A stretch of DNA of 64,000 bases from Agromyces rhizosphaerae (GCF_027925245.1 NZ_BSDP01000001.1:2976001-3040000), one strand, 5' to 3'; counted from the first letter of the stretch, positions 25,904 through 34,826 are shown. Notes: generated by a model from the sequence alone, not told the origin. Numbers and translations are program-made.

Positions 25904-27307
25904 ATGACCACAGAACTCATGAGCCAGCCCACCGGGGCGTCGTCGGCGATCGCCGATCGCGTCGCCAGGGTGCGCGCCGGATTCGCCTCCGGCATCACCC
26001 GCCCGCTCGAGTGGCGGCGACGCCAGCTCGACGCGGTGGAGCGGATGCTCCGCGAGCACCACGACGAGCTCGAGCAGGCGATCTTCGCCGACCTCGGCAA
26101 GCCGCCCGTCGAGGGCTACATGACCGAGCTCGGCCCCGTGCTGACCGAGATCGGGATCATGCGCAAGCACCTCGCGAAGTGGACGAGGCGTCGGAAGGTG
26201 CCCTTCATCCCGTTCCTCTGGTCGAAGGGCTTCATCCAGCGCGAGCCGCTCGGCACCGTCCTCATCATCGCCCCGTGGAACTACCCGGTCGACCTGCTGT
26301 TCATGCCGGCGGTCGGGGCGATCGCCGCGGGCGACGCCGTCGTGCTGAAGCCCAGCGAGCTCGCGCCGGCGACCTCGGCCGTGCTCGCCGAGCTGGTGCC
26401 CCGGTACCTCGACCCGCGAGCGATCGCGGTGGTCGAGGGCGGAGTCCCCGAGACCACCGAACTCCTCGCCATGAAGTGGGACCACGTCTTCTACACGGGC
26501 AACGGCGTGGTGGGACGCATCGTCATGGAGGCCGCGTCGAAGCACCTCACCCCGGTCACCCTCGAACTGGGCGGCAAGTCGCCGGTCTGGGTCGATCCGT
26601 CGGCGAACCTCGAGGACACGGCGAACTGGCTCACCTGGGGCAAGTTCCTGAACACCGGCCAGACCTGCGTCGCCCCGGACTACGTCATGACGACCCCTGA
26701 GGTGCAGCCGAGGCTCATCGCGGCGCTCACGGCCGAGATCGAGCGGTTCTACGGCGCTGATCCGCGTCGCAGCCCCGACTACGGCCGCATCGTCAACCGC
26801 CGACACACCGATCGACTCGCCGGCCTGATCGCCGGGGCCGACGTCGCGCTCGGCGGGGAGGTCGAGCCGGAGGAGCGGTACGTGGCCCCGACGATCCTCC
26901 GGGACGTGGCCGCGACCGACCCGGTGATGCAGCAGGAGATCTTCGGGCCCGTGCTGCCGATCGTGCCCGTCGCCGGGGTCGACGAGGCCATCGAGCAGGT
27001 CAACGCGGGCGACAAGCCGCTCGCCATGTACGTCTTCTCCGAGGCGGATGCCCCGGTCGAGGCGTTCCTCGAGCGCACCTCCTCGGGCTCGGTCGCGATC
27101 AACGCGTCGATGATCCAGCTGGGCGTGGACTCGCTGCCGTTCGGCGGCGTCGGCGCCTCGGGGATGGGCTCGTACCACGGCGAGAAGACGATCGAGATCT
27201 TCAGCCACAACCGTTCGGTGCTCCGCAAGGCGAAGGGACCGAACTTCGTGAAGCTCACCGAGCCGCCCTACACGCCGAAGGTGGTGAAGCGGCTGCGCAG
27301 CGTGTAG
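25904..27307 (+). CDS. aldehyde dehydrogenase, copy 2
   Basis: 467 residues, full length and intact. Same motif set as copy 1: IIAPWNYPVDLLFMP, VFYTGNGVVGRIV, TLELGGKSPVWV, NTGQTCVAPDYVM, EIFGPVLPIV. It differs in the substrate-channel region (for example FIPFLWSKGFIQ against FVPTVMSNGFIQ), which could mean a different chain preference. Begins 45 bases after copy 1 and is followed after 51 bases by the P450 gene. Confidence 0.93.
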   Translation: MTTELMSQPTGASSAIADRVARVRAGFASGITRPLEWRRRQLDAVERMLREHHDELEQAIFADLGKPPVEGYMTELGPVLTEIGIMRKHLAKWTRRRKVPFIPFLWSKGFIQREPLGTVLIIAPWNYPVDLLFMPAVGAIAAGDAVVLKPSELAPATSAVLAELVPRYLDPRAIAVVEGGVPETTELLAMKWDHVFYTGNGVVGRIVMEAASKHLTPVTLELGGKSPVWVDPSANLEDTANWLTWGKFLNTGQTCVAPDYVMTTPEVQPRLIAALTAEIERFYGADPRRSPDYGRIVNRRHTDRLAGLIAGADVALGGEVEPEERYVAPTILRDVAATDPVMQQEIFGPVLPIVPVAGVDEAIEQVNAGDKPLAMYVFSEADAPVEAFLERTSSGSVAINASMIQLGVDSLPFGGVGASGMGSYHGEKTIEIFSHNRSVLRKAKGPNFVKLTEPPYTPKVVKRLRSV

Positions 27308-27358
27308 CCGCCGCTCCCACCGACACCGACGACCGACCCCGAACGAAAGACGAACACC

Positions 27359-28633
27359 ATGCCAGTCGGACTCTTCCAGCACCACCACCCGACCACCACC
27401 GACGTCGACATCTCGTCGCTGTCCTTCTGGTCGAAGACCTTCCAGGAGCGCGACGAGTCGTTCCGGCGACTCCGCACGGAGGCGCCCGTCAGTTGGCACC
27501 GCCCGATGGAGGACCTCGACCTCACACCGGAGGACCACGAGCAGGCCGGCTTCTGGGCGGTCGTCCGCGCCGAGGACATCACCTACGTGAGCCAGCACCA
27601 CGAGCTGTTCTCGTCGGCGAAGGGGCACACGATGCTGCACCCGTCGCGCCCGGAGATGAGCGTCGCCGCCGCCTTCCTCGACCAGGATCCGCCGGAGCAC
27701 ACGGCCTACCGCAAGGTCATGAGCTCGTACTTCACGCCGAAGGCCATCGCGCGCCTCAGCGAGAAGATCGAGGCCAGGGCCGCGCAGATCGTCGACCGGG
27801 TGGTGGGTGCGGGCGACATCGAGTTCGTCGAGGAGGTCTCCTCGCGTCTCCCGATGCTCACCGTCGCCGACCTGCTCGGCGTGCCGGAGGAGTACATGGA
27901 GGCGTTCCGCCAGAACGGCGACAAGCTCCTCGCCCTGCAGGACCCGGATGCGGGGGAGACCGAGGAGGAGCGGATGGCCGTCGTCGGCGAGGCGTTCGGC
28001 TTCTATGCGATGCTCGGCACCGAGATGGCCCAGGAGCGCGAGAAGCGCCCCACGGACGACATCATGACGGCGCTCGTGCAGGCCGAGGTGAACGGGCGCA
28101 GGCTCGACATCAGCGACATCACGATGGTCATGCTGCTGCTCTCGACCGCGGGCAACGACACCACGAAGCAGACCACGACGTGGTCGGTCATGCAGCTCGC
28201 GCAGCACCCCGAGCAGCGTGCATGGCTGCTCGAGGACTACGACGCGCGCATCAGCGGCGCGGTCGAGGAGATGGTGCGCTGGGCGAGCCCGGTGATCCAG
28301 TTCGCCCGCACCGCGACGCAGGACATCGAGTTCGGCGGCCAGCAGATCCTCGAGGGCGACAAGGTCGGCATCTTCTACTGCTCGGGCAACCGCGACGACC
28401 GGCTGTTCGACGACCCGTGGAAGTTCGACCTGTCGCGTCCGCGCAACCCGCACCTCGGGTTCGGCGGCGGCGGCGTGCACTACTGCCTCGGCAACGGCGT
28501 CGCCAAGGCGCAGCTGCGCGCCCTCATGCGGAACATCCTCACCAAGCTGCCGGACATCGAGCTCGGCGAGCCCACGTACCTCGTCAACGACTTCATCAAC
28601 GGGGTCAAGACGCTTCCCGTGACCATCCGCTGA
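27359..28633 (+). CDS. cytochrome P450 (CYP125/CYP142-like)
   Basis: 424-residue soluble bacterial P450. Seen: I-helix oxygen-activation motif AGNDTTKQTT, the ExxR pair in EEMVRWASP, and the haem-Cys loop FGGGGVHYCLGNGVA. The FLDQDPPEHTAYRKVMSSYFTPK region is typical of actinobacterial lipid/steroid side-chain or terpenoid hydroxylases (CYP125, CYP124, CYP142 group). Followed at once by its own ferredoxin and ferredoxin reductase, giving a complete class I P450 system. Substrate cannot be told from sequence. Confidence 0.94.
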   Translation: MPVGLFQHHHPTTTDVDISSLSFWSKTFQERDESFRRLRTEAPVSWHRPMEDLDLTPEDHEQAGFWAVVRAEDITYVSQHHELFSSAKGHTMLHPSRPEMSVAAAFLDQDPPEHTAYRKVMSSYFTPKAIARLSEKIEARAAQIVDRVVGAGDIEFVEEVSSRLPMLTVADLLGVPEEYMEAFRQNGDKLLALQDPDAGETEEERMAVVGEAFGFYAMLGTEMAQEREKRPTDDIMTALVQAEVNGRRLDISDITMVMLLLSTAGNDTTKQTTTWSVMQLAQHPEQRAWLLEDYDARISGAVEEMVRWASPVIQFARTATQDIEFGGQQILEGDKVGIFYCSGNRDDRLFDDPWKFDLSRPRNPHLGFGGGGVHYCLGNGVAKAQLRALMRNILTKLPDIELGEPTYLVNDFINGVKTLPVTIR

Positions 28634-28657
28634 TTCGCAACGAGAAAGGCGAACACC

Positions 28658-28864
28658 ATGACTGCATTCCGCATCGAGGTCGACCGCGACCGGTGCACCG
28701 GCATCGGCATCTGCGAGTCGATGCGCGACGACCGCTTCGAGGTGGGCGACGACGGCACGCTCGTCGTCCACGACGACTCCGTCGCCGAGGCCGAGAAGGC
28801 CGAGTTCGAGAACATCGTCCTCTCCTGCCCGGCGTCCGCGCTGAGGCTCGTTCCGGCGAGCTGA
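28658..28864 (+). CDS. ferredoxin for the P450 (3Fe-4S type)
   Basis: 68 residues with three candidate cluster ligands Cys13, Cys19 and Cys57 (CTGIGIC and SCPAS). The residue that is Cys in 4Fe-4S ferredoxins (position 16) is Ile, so a 3Fe-4S cluster is expected, as in other actinobacterial P450 ferredoxins with the CxxXxxC pattern. It carries electrons from the reductase encoded next door to the P450. Its stop overlaps the reductase start by one base (TGATG). Confidence 0.93.
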   Translation: MTAFRIEVDRDRCTGIGICESMRDDRFEVGDDGTLVVHDDSVAEAEKAEFENIVLSCPASALRLVPAS

Positions 28865-30078
28865 TGACGCGCCTCGTCGTGGTCGGCGCCTCGCTCGCCG
28901 GCCTGCGCGCCGTCGAGGCGGCGCGCCGCACCGGGTTCGAGGGCGAGATCGTCCTCGTCGGGCGCGAGCCCGCGCTCCCGTACGACCGTCCGCCGCTGTC
29001 GAAGCGGTACCTGGTCGGCGAAGCCGAGGTCGACTTCTACAAGACGGAGGAGGAGATCCGGGACGGCCTCGGCGTCGATCTCCGGCTCGGCGTCGCCGCG
29101 ACCGGACTGCGTCCGGGCGACCATGTGCTGGAGACGGATGCCGGTGAGCTGGCCTACGACCGGCTCATCCTGGCGACCGGCGCGTCCCCGCGCATGCTGC
29201 CGGGAGTACCGGACCTCGACGGCATCGTGACCCTTCGGAACCTGGAGGACTCCGACGACCTGCGGCGGCGCATCCGGCCGGGTTCGCACGTCATCGTGCT
29301 CGGTGCAGGGTTCATCGGGTCCGAGATCGCATCGACGGCGCGCAAGCTCGGCGCGCACGCGACGGTCGTCGAGGGTGCTCCCGTGCCGCTCGTCCGCGCG
29401 GTCGGCGACGTGGTCGGCGCGGCCCTGGCCGAACTCCATCCCCGGGCGGGCACGCCGCTCCGGCTCTCGACGACGATCTCGGCGTTCCACGGCATCGACG
29501 GACGCCTCGCCTCGGTCGAGCTGTCGACGGGCGAGACGATTCCCGCCGACGTGGTCGTCATCGGCATCGGCGCGAGCCCCGCCACGAGCTGGCTGGACGG
29601 ATCCGGCATCGTGCTCGACGAGCGCGACGGCGGCGTCCGCTGCGATGCGACGTTGCGCACCTCGCTGCCCGATGTCTGGGCGGCGGGGGACATCGTGCAC
29701 TGGCCGAACGCCGTCTACGGCCGCACCATGCGGCTGGAGAACTGGACGAACGCCTCGGACCAGGGCATGCGCGCCGGCGCCAACGCAGCAGACCCGGATC
29801 GTGCGCTGCCCTTCGAGACGGTGCCGTACTTCTGGTCCGACTGGTACGAGCGGAGGATCCAGTTCGTCGGCATCGCCGCGGGTGAGGTCGAGTACGTCAG
29901 CGGTGCGCCCGGCGATGACCGCTTCGTCGCCGTCTTCATCGACGACGACCGGGTGGTCGGCGCGGCCACCCTCGACGAGCCGCGCAAGATCATGAAGCTC
30001 CGCGGCCTCATCTCCCGGCGCGCGGGCCGCGCCGCCGTCCTCGATCTCGTCCAGCCCCAACTCGTCACGAAGGAGTGA
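28864..30078 (+). CDS. NAD(P)H-dependent ferredoxin reductase (FAD)
   Basis: 404-residue pyridine-nucleotide-disulfide-type flavoprotein (putidaredoxin-reductase group). Seen: FAD-binding VVVGASLAGLRAVEAAR, PYDRPPLSKRYL, LILATGASPR, NAD-binding VLGAGFIGSEIASTARKLG, and AAGDIVHWPN with the FAD-contacting Asp. Full length. It passes electrons from NAD(P)H to the ferredoxin encoded upstream; start ATG 28864 overlaps the ferredoxin stop. Confidence 0.94.
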   Translation: MTRLVVVGASLAGLRAVEAARRTGFEGEIVLVGREPALPYDRPPLSKRYLVGEAEVDFYKTEEEIRDGLGVDLRLGVAATGLRPGDHVLETDAGELAYDRLILATGASPRMLPGVPDLDGIVTLRNLEDSDDLRRRIRPGSHVIVLGAGFIGSEIASTARKLGAHATVVEGAPVPLVRAVGDVVGAALAELHPRAGTPLRLSTTISAFHGIDGRLASVELSTGETIPADVVVIGIGASPATSWLDGSGIVLDERDGGVRCDATLRTSLPDVWAAGDIVHWPNAVYGRTMRLENWTNASDQGMRAGANAADPDRALPFETVPYFWSDWYERRIQFVGIAAGEVEYVSGAPGDDRFVAVFIDDDRVVGAATLDEPRKIMKLRGLISRRAGRAAVLDLVQPQLVTKE

Positions 30079-30080
30079 CC

Positions 30081-31175
30081 ATGCCCACCACGACCACCAC
30101 CGCCGCCGTCCTCCGCGACCCGGAAGCGCCGTTCTCCGTCGAGGAGGTGACGCTCGCCGAACTCGGCCCGACCGACGTGCTGGTGCGGCTCGCGGGAGTC
30201 GGCTTCTGTCACACCGACGCCGTCGCTCGCGGCATGGCCTCGTACGTGCTGCCCGCGATCCTCGGCCACGAGGGCGCCGGCACGGTCGAGGCGATCGGCG
30301 CCGAGGTCGACCGCGTGCAGGTCGGCGATCCGGTCGTCCTCTCGTTCGCCTCGTGCGGCGCCTGCGCGCAGTGCCTGGCGGGTACGCCGTCGTACTGCGT
30401 GCTGTTCACCGCGCTCAACATGTCGGCGCGGAACATGGACGGCACCACGTCCGCGACCGACGCGGACGGCGCGGAGGTCGCCAACCGCTGGTTCGGGCAG
30501 TCCTCGTTCGCCGCCCACTCGATCGTCGACCAGCGCAACGTCGTCGTGGTCGATGCGGATGTCGACCTCGCCGCCGCCGCCCCGCTCGGCTGCGGCATCC
30601 AGACCGGGGCCGGCACCGTGCTCCGGGCGATGGGCGTGCAGCCGGGCCAGTCGATCGTCGTCTTCGGTGCGGGCGCGGTCGGCCTCGCCGCCGTCCTCGC
30701 CGCGAAGCTCGCGGGCGCCGGTGACATCGTCGCAGTCGACCTGCACGAGTCGCGGCTCGACCTCGCGCTCGAGCTCGGCGCCACGCGGGTGGTGCGCGGC
30801 GACGACCGACGGCTCGTCGACAAGATCGTCGGCGACGGGACCGGGCTCGACTTCGCGCTCGACACGACCGGCGTCGGCGCCGTCATGGAGGCGGCGATCG
30901 AGTCGGTCGGGCCGGGCGGCCAGGTCGTGCTCGTCGCCGCGAGCGAGGCCGGGTTGGCCGTCCATCCCACCCAGCTCACCGGCAAGACGATCTCGTACGT
31001 GCTCGAGGGCGCCGCCGACCCCCAGGAGTTCATCCCGTACCTGATCGGGCAGTGGCGGGCGGGCGACTTCCCGTTCGATCGGCTCATCACGACCTATCCG
31101 TTCGCCGAGATCGACCGTGCGGAACAGGATGCCCACGCGGGCACCGCGATCAAGCCGGTCCTGGTCCTCCCATGA
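30081..31175 (+). CDS. zinc-dependent alcohol dehydrogenase (benzyl/geraniol alcohol type)
   Basis: 364-residue MDR-family dehydrogenase. Catalytic zinc ligands in GFCHTDAVARG, GHEGAG and the Cys of GCGIQTGAGTV; structural zinc site SCGACAQCLAGTPSYC (C-x2-C-x2-C-x7-C); Rossmann loop VFGAGAVGLAAVLAAKLAG. This arrangement is that of class-III-like aryl and terpenoid alcohol dehydrogenases. ATG 30081 is chosen because AAGGAG is five bases upstream; a GTG at 30075 would sit on the ribosome site. Probably oxidises the alcohol made by the P450. Confidence 0.92.
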   Translation: MPTTTTTAAVLRDPEAPFSVEEVTLAELGPTDVLVRLAGVGFCHTDAVARGMASYVLPAILGHEGAGTVEAIGAEVDRVQVGDPVVLSFASCGACAQCLAGTPSYCVLFTALNMSARNMDGTTSATDADGAEVANRWFGQSSFAAHSIVDQRNVVVVDADVDLAAAAPLGCGIQTGAGTVLRAMGVQPGQSIVVFGAGAVGLAAVLAAKLAGAGDIVAVDLHESRLDLALELGATRVVRGDDRRLVDKIVGDGTGLDFALDTTGVGAVMEAAIESVGPGGQVVLVAASEAGLAVHPTQLTGKTISYVLEGAADPQEFIPYLIGQWRAGDFPFDRLITTYPFAEIDRAEQDAHAGTAIKPVLVLP

Positions 31176-31552
31176 CGGGTGCACTGGTCTGGGGCGTCAA
31201 GTCGTCCTTCGTCGAGTACGTCGAGGCGCTCGGCGAGGTGGAGGTCATCGCCCCGGCCGCGCGTGACGGCGACGGCCGGTTCCGCTTCCCGGCCGTCGGC
31301 GCGGGGGGCGGCTACGCGGGAGCCGTCGCCTTCCGCGCCCACCACGGCGCGATGGACGTGGTCCTGCGCGATCCGCGGCTCGACGGCCGAGGGCTCAGCA
31401 TGGAGGTCGACGATCACGGGCATCCCCAGTCGCGCATGGTCATCGCGCACGTCGACGAGGAACGGGCGGCACTGGCGGCATCCGGAGCCGTGATCTTCGA
31501 CTTCCGGTACCCGCCCGGCACCGAGTTGGCACCGGTCCTGGTCGAGTCCTAG
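31172..31552 (+). CDS. cytosolic HtaA-domain protein (haem-binding fold), copy 1
   Basis: 126 residues that match the HtaA/CR domain of corynebacterial haem-uptake proteins over their full length: LVWGVKSSFVEYV, GRFRFPAVG, YAGAVAFRAHHGAMDVVLRD, PRLDGRGLSMEV. Tyr16 and His57 fall at the conserved Tyr and His that bind haem in HtaA (numbering here is mine). Unlike HtaA there is no signal peptide, membrane helix or sortase motif, so it should be cytosolic. ATG overlaps the alcohol dehydrogenase stop (ATGA) and its stop overlaps that of the convergent TetR gene in the sequence CTAG. Likely role linked to haem or to the P450s of the same operon (inference). Confidence 0.8.
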   Translation: MTGALVWGVKSSFVEYVEALGEVEVIAPAARDGDGRFRFPAVGAGGGYAGAVAFRAHHGAMDVVLRDPRLDGRGLSMEVDDHGHPQSRMVIAHVDEERAALAASGAVIFDFRYPPGTELAPVLVES

Positions 31553-32205
31553 CCGGAGGTCACCGCGGCGGTCGCCAGGCCGTCGATCGCCTCCGACCCC
31601 AGATCCAGGAGGGCGCAGACGGCGAGCAGCCGGAACCGCGCCTCGCGCGGCGTGATGAGCCCGGCTCCCGACCGCGACGAGACCTGGTCGGCGACCTCGA
31701 CGATGAGGTCGAGCAGGGGGATCTGCTCGGCGGCGAACGGCCCGGCGTCCTCGATGAGGTGCCGGAGGAAGCCGTCGCGCAGCTGCTCGATGACGCCTCG
31801 GGTCTCCCGGCCCGCGGTGTACCCGGCGCGTCGCACCGCGTCGAAGAAGAGCGGTTCGGCGAGCTCGCGCCGGAAGTTCTCGAGGAGCCATCCGGCGGCG
31901 CGCTCGGAGGCCGGTCCGTCCCGGAACGTCGGGCGGGACGGATCCGACGCGAGCTCGCGCCGCCGGTGGACGGCCACCGCCAGGATCAGCCACTGCTTGG
32001 ACGGGAAGTAGCGGTACACGGTCGACAGCGCGACATCCGCACGGGTCGACAGCTCCTTCATCTGGAGTGCCTCGTCGCCGCCGGACTCGAGCATCGCCCT
32101 TGCCGCCACGACGAGGCGGTCGTAGCGACGGTGCTGGGCGGGGGTCGTCGGCTGCGATGCCGAGGGGAATCGATCCCCGAGCCGTTGGGGACTCGAGATG
32201 CTCAC
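31549..32205 (-). CDS. TetR-family regulator (KstR-like helix-turn-helix)
   Basis: 218 residues. DNA-binding domain YDRLVVAARAMLESGGDEAL, QMKELSTRADVALSTVYRYF, PSKQWLILAVA resembles KstR-type regulators of steroid genes; the C-terminal sensor domain is unassigned. GTG 32205 is the likely start; the longer frame upstream runs into the promoter region. It is convergent with the HtaA gene (stops share CTAG) and divergent from the 32526 operon. A 10-bp palindrome GAATCGATTC at 32340-32349 could be its own site; the 17-mer at 32359-32375 is also in this gap. Confidence 0.86.
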   Translation of the reverse strand: MSISSPQRLGDRFPSASQPTTPAQHRRYDRLVVAARAMLESGGDEALQMKELSTRADVALSTVYRYFPSKQWLILAVAVHRRRELASDPSRPTFRDGPASERAAGWLLENFRRELAEPLFFDAVRRAGYTAGRETRGVIEQLRDGFLRHLIEDAGPFAAEQIPLLDLIVEVADQVSSRSGAGLITPREARFRLLAVCALLDLGSEAIDGLATAAVTSG

Positions 32206-32358
32206 GTCGCCATCATGCCAAACCCGCGCTTGCGATGGGCGCGTCCGCGCCGCCGCGCGTCGGGCGAGCGTACCAGAGCGCCGTCTCGCATTCAGCGTAC
32301 ACCCCTGCTTCTGCGCTGATCCGGCGCATTCGAGAACCAGAATCGATTCCGAAAAAAT

Positions 32359-32390
32359 ACTTGACACCGTCCGGTTTTGCTTCCTACTCT
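32359..32390 (+). promoter_or_regulatory. promoter with TetR-type operator, site 3 of 3
   Basis: TTGACA (32361-32366), 18-base spacer and TACTCT (32385-32390). The -35 box lies inside ACTTGACACCGTCCGGT (32359-32375), whose reverse complement ACCGGACGGTGTCAAGT matches sites 1 and 2 at 14 of 17 positions. Repression would block the -35. Confidence 0.6.
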
Positions 32391-32525
32391 CGTCTCATCG
32401 GGCATCGGCGCCCGGGCGTTCGGCACCAGCGCAACGGGGAATCGACCCCGACGCGAACGGTGTCCGCGCACGGCCCGCTGCGCCGATCGAGACCTGATCC
32501 GATCCGCAGCAAGGGAGCGCGCGAG

Positions 32526-33038
32526 ATGAACGAAGTCCTCGACCTGACCGGCTTCGAAGGCAAGTGGGCCATCGACCTCGAACGCTCGCAGGTCCGCGAC
32601 CCGGAGACCGGCGAGTGGGTCCCGGAGTGGCTCAAGGACCAGGACATCGAGATGCGCCACGACGGCGACGTCCAGACGTACCGCGGCGTCGTCAAGCCCG
32701 CCGACGACCTCACGATGTACCTCGGCTACACCTGCGCGTTCAGCCAGTCCGACTGGGTTCCCTACGCGGTCGTCGACATCGACGGACCCGCGGACCACCC
32801 GCTCCTGCAGCCGAACGCCACGCTGAAGGCCGGCACCACGCTCGGCGAGCCCATCGCCTGGGTCAAGCAGGTGTACGTCGACGAGCGCACCCACTACCGC
32901 ATCAGCCGCAACCTCGACGGCACGCCGCAGTACGTGATGCTCCGCCGGCTGCTGGACGACGGCTCCGTGCTCTCGACGGTCGTCGACCCCGACGGCGTCC
33001 CGACCATCCGCAAGTACTTCACCCGGATCGCCGACTGA
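32526..33038 (+). CDS. lipocalin-like small protein, unknown function
   Basis: 170 residues, no signal peptide or membrane helix. The start FEGKWAIDLERSQVRDPETG has the G-x-W of small calycin/lipocalin-like barrels, and the rest reads as alternating strands (IEMRHDGDVQTYRGVVKPA, TMYLGYTCAFSQ, YVMLRRLLDDGSVLSTVVD). Not recognised further. AAGGGAG lies eight bases before ATG 32526. First gene behind operator site 3, followed by the second HtaA-like gene; a role in binding the same hydrophobic substrate is only a guess. Confidence 0.78.
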   Translation: MNEVLDLTGFEGKWAIDLERSQVRDPETGEWVPEWLKDQDIEMRHDGDVQTYRGVVKPADDLTMYLGYTCAFSQSDWVPYAVVDIDGPADHPLLQPNATLKAGTTLGEPIAWVKQVYVDERTHYRISRNLDGTPQYVMLRRLLDDGSVLSTVVDPDGVPTIRKYFTRIAD

Positions 33039-33052
33039 CCCCGGGGCCGGAG

Positions 33053-33547
33053 ATGATCGGAACCCAGGTGACGGATGCGGCGTCGCACGCCCGCGCAGTC
33101 GAGGTCGACGCGTTCGCGGTGTGGTCGGTCAAGTCCTCCTTCCGCCGATACGTGGCGTCGCTCGCGGACGGCGTCTGCGCCGTCTCGGACGACGTCCGGG
33201 TGCTCGACCCGCACGGGTTCCTGCTGCGCGGGCGGTTCCACGGAACCCGCGCCGCGTTCACCTGGACCGCTCCGAGCTCCGTGCGGTTCGAGGGTCACGG
33301 CGGTCTCCTCGCCGTCGAGCTGCGCGCGCTCCGCCTGGAGGTCGGTCCCGACTCGGGCGCGCTGTCCGTCGCGGCCGCGGACGGCGGTCCGGGCCGCATC
33401 CCGTTCGCGCACGCGGCGATCGGGGCTCGGTCCGGTGCGACGTTCCGCATCGACCTCGCGCTGACGGCCGGAGGAGCGGGGCTCTTCGCCGACAACTACC
33501 CGGTCGGAGCCCCGCTGGATCCGATGCACCTGATGGTCGAACCCTGA
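33053..33547 (+). CDS. cytosolic HtaA-like protein, copy 2
   Basis: 164 residues. The WSVKSSFRRYVASLADG stretch, the SVRFEGHGGLLAVELRALRL strand pair and the absence of any export signal make it a second HtaA-domain protein, diverged from copy 1. Tyr33 and His82 fall at the positions of the haem-binding Tyr and His. The N-terminal 20 residues are extra compared with copy 1; a GTG at 33068 is an alternative start. Lies just before the second P450, as copy 1 lies at the end of the first P450 operon. Confidence 0.72.
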   Translation: MIGTQVTDAASHARAVEVDAFAVWSVKSSFRRYVASLADGVCAVSDDVRVLDPHGFLLRGRFHGTRAAFTWTAPSSVRFEGHGGLLAVELRALRLEVGPDSGALSVAAADGGPGRIPFAHAAIGARSGATFRIDLALTAGGAGLFADNYPVGAPLDPMHLMVEP

Positions 33548-33617
33548 TGGCCGCATCTCCCACGCCGCCGCCGGCCGCACGACACCCCCAACCCACGAAC
33601 GAGAACGGACGAGCGAC

Positions 33618-34826
33618 ATGACCGCACACAAGCTGGAGACCAAGCAGAACCTCGTGAACTGGTCGGAGGCCCAGGACGCCTACGCGGCCCTGCGCGAGAC
33701 GGCTGACGTCGTACGGGTCGAGTTCCCCTTCGGTGGCGAGGGCTGGATGACGACCACCTACGACATGGTGCGCGAGATGTACAACGATCCGAACTACAGC
33801 ATCGAGATCCAGAGCTCCGGCAGGGAGTACCCGCGCATGCGGTACGTCGAGACCGACAACAGCCGCAACCCGTCGTTCATGCAGTACGACGGCGCGAAGC
33901 ACCAGGCCAAGCGCGCGGTGCTCACCAAGTACCTGACGATCAAGCGGGTGAACGCGCTGCGCGAGAGCACCCAGCAGATCATCGAGGAGACCCTCGACGA
34001 GCTCGAGGCGCTCGGCAGTCCGGTCGACTTCACCGTGCACTTCGCCAAGCGCGTGCCGCTGCGCGTGCTGTGCGCCCTGCTCGGCATGCCGACGATCACC
34101 GACCAGGCCTTCATCGACGCGTGCTACAAGATCGTCGACTCGCGAGTGGAGAACCCGGCGGAGCTGATGGCCGCGTACGGCATCATCGTCCCCTTCTTCA
34201 ACGAGCTCTACGAGGAGAAGTCGAAGCACCCCGGCGACGATCTGATGAGCGCGATGATCCAGGACAAGAACGACGGGCTCTGGAGCGAGGACGAACTGCG
34301 CAACCTCGGCACCACGTTGCTGCTCGCGGCGCACGACGCGACCGGCGTCATGCTGAACGGCCAGCTCGAGTGGCTGTCGCACGAACCGGAGCTCTACGCC
34401 AGGCTCCGCGCAGAGCCGGAATCCTTCCCGAGGGCGTTCGAGGAGCTGCTGCGACTCGTGAGCGTCGGAACGAGCGCACCTCGAGGGCGCGTCGCCCTCG
34501 AGGACGCCGAGCTGGGCGGTGTCGCGATCGCAGCGGGGGAGGCGATCGCGGGCAACCTGCTCGCGGCGAACACCGATCCCGCGGTCTTCCCGGACCCGAT
34601 GGTCTTCGACATGGACCGGCCCGTGACCAAGCCGCACGTCGCGTTCGGCTCGGGTCCGCACGCCTGCCCGGGCATGCACCTCGCTCGCATGGAGATCACG
34701 CTCGCGCTCCAGGAGATCCTCCGCCGGTACGAGACGTTCGAGAACGTCGAGCCGCACGACGACTGGCGCTCGCGGCGCCTGTGCAAGAGCGCGCCCGAGG
34801 TCGTCGTCGCGTGGAAGCGCGCCTGA
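33618..34826 (+). CDS. cytochrome P450, second of the cluster
   Basis: 402-residue P450. Haem-Cys loop FGSGPHACPGMHLARME and ExxR (EELLRLVSV) are intact. The I-helix motif reads AAHDATG, where the usual A-G-x-D/E-T has Ala instead of Gly and Ala instead of the proton-relay Thr, with Thr one position later. That could alter oxygen activation (for example a peroxide-using or rearranging P450). No ferredoxin adjacent; it may share the one at 28658. Stop overlaps the next start (TGATG). Confidence 0.92.
   Translation: MTAHKLETKQNLVNWSEAQDAYAALRETADVVRVEFPFGGEGWMTTTYDMVREMYNDPNYSIEIQSSGREYPRMRYVETDNSRNPSFMQYDGAKHQAKRAVLTKYLTIKRVNALRESTQQIIEETLDELEALGSPVDFTVHFAKRVPLRVLCALLGMPTITDQAFIDACYKIVDSRVENPAELMAAYGIIVPFFNELYEEKSKHPGDDLMSAMIQDKNDGLWSEDELRNLGTTLLLAAHDATGVMLNGQLEWLSHEPELYARLRAEPESFPRAFEELLRLVSVGTSAPRGRVALEDAELGGVAIAAGEAIAGNLLAANTDPAVFPDPMVFDMDRPVTKPHVAFGSGPHACPGMHLARMEITLALQEILRRYETFENVEPHDDWRSRRLCKSAPEVVVAWKRA

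Noticed and set aside
24203..28771. 1522-residue open frame on the minus strand
   Set aside because: It is antisense to the MpaB/ALDH/P450 genes, is dominated by Arg, His, Val, Asp and Gly, and has no domain. This is the usual shadow of high-GC3 genes.
32340..32349. GAATCGATTC palindrome as a separate operator
   Set aside because: Ten bases of symmetry alone are weak, no second copy was found, and it is mentioned only as a candidate for the divergent TetR.
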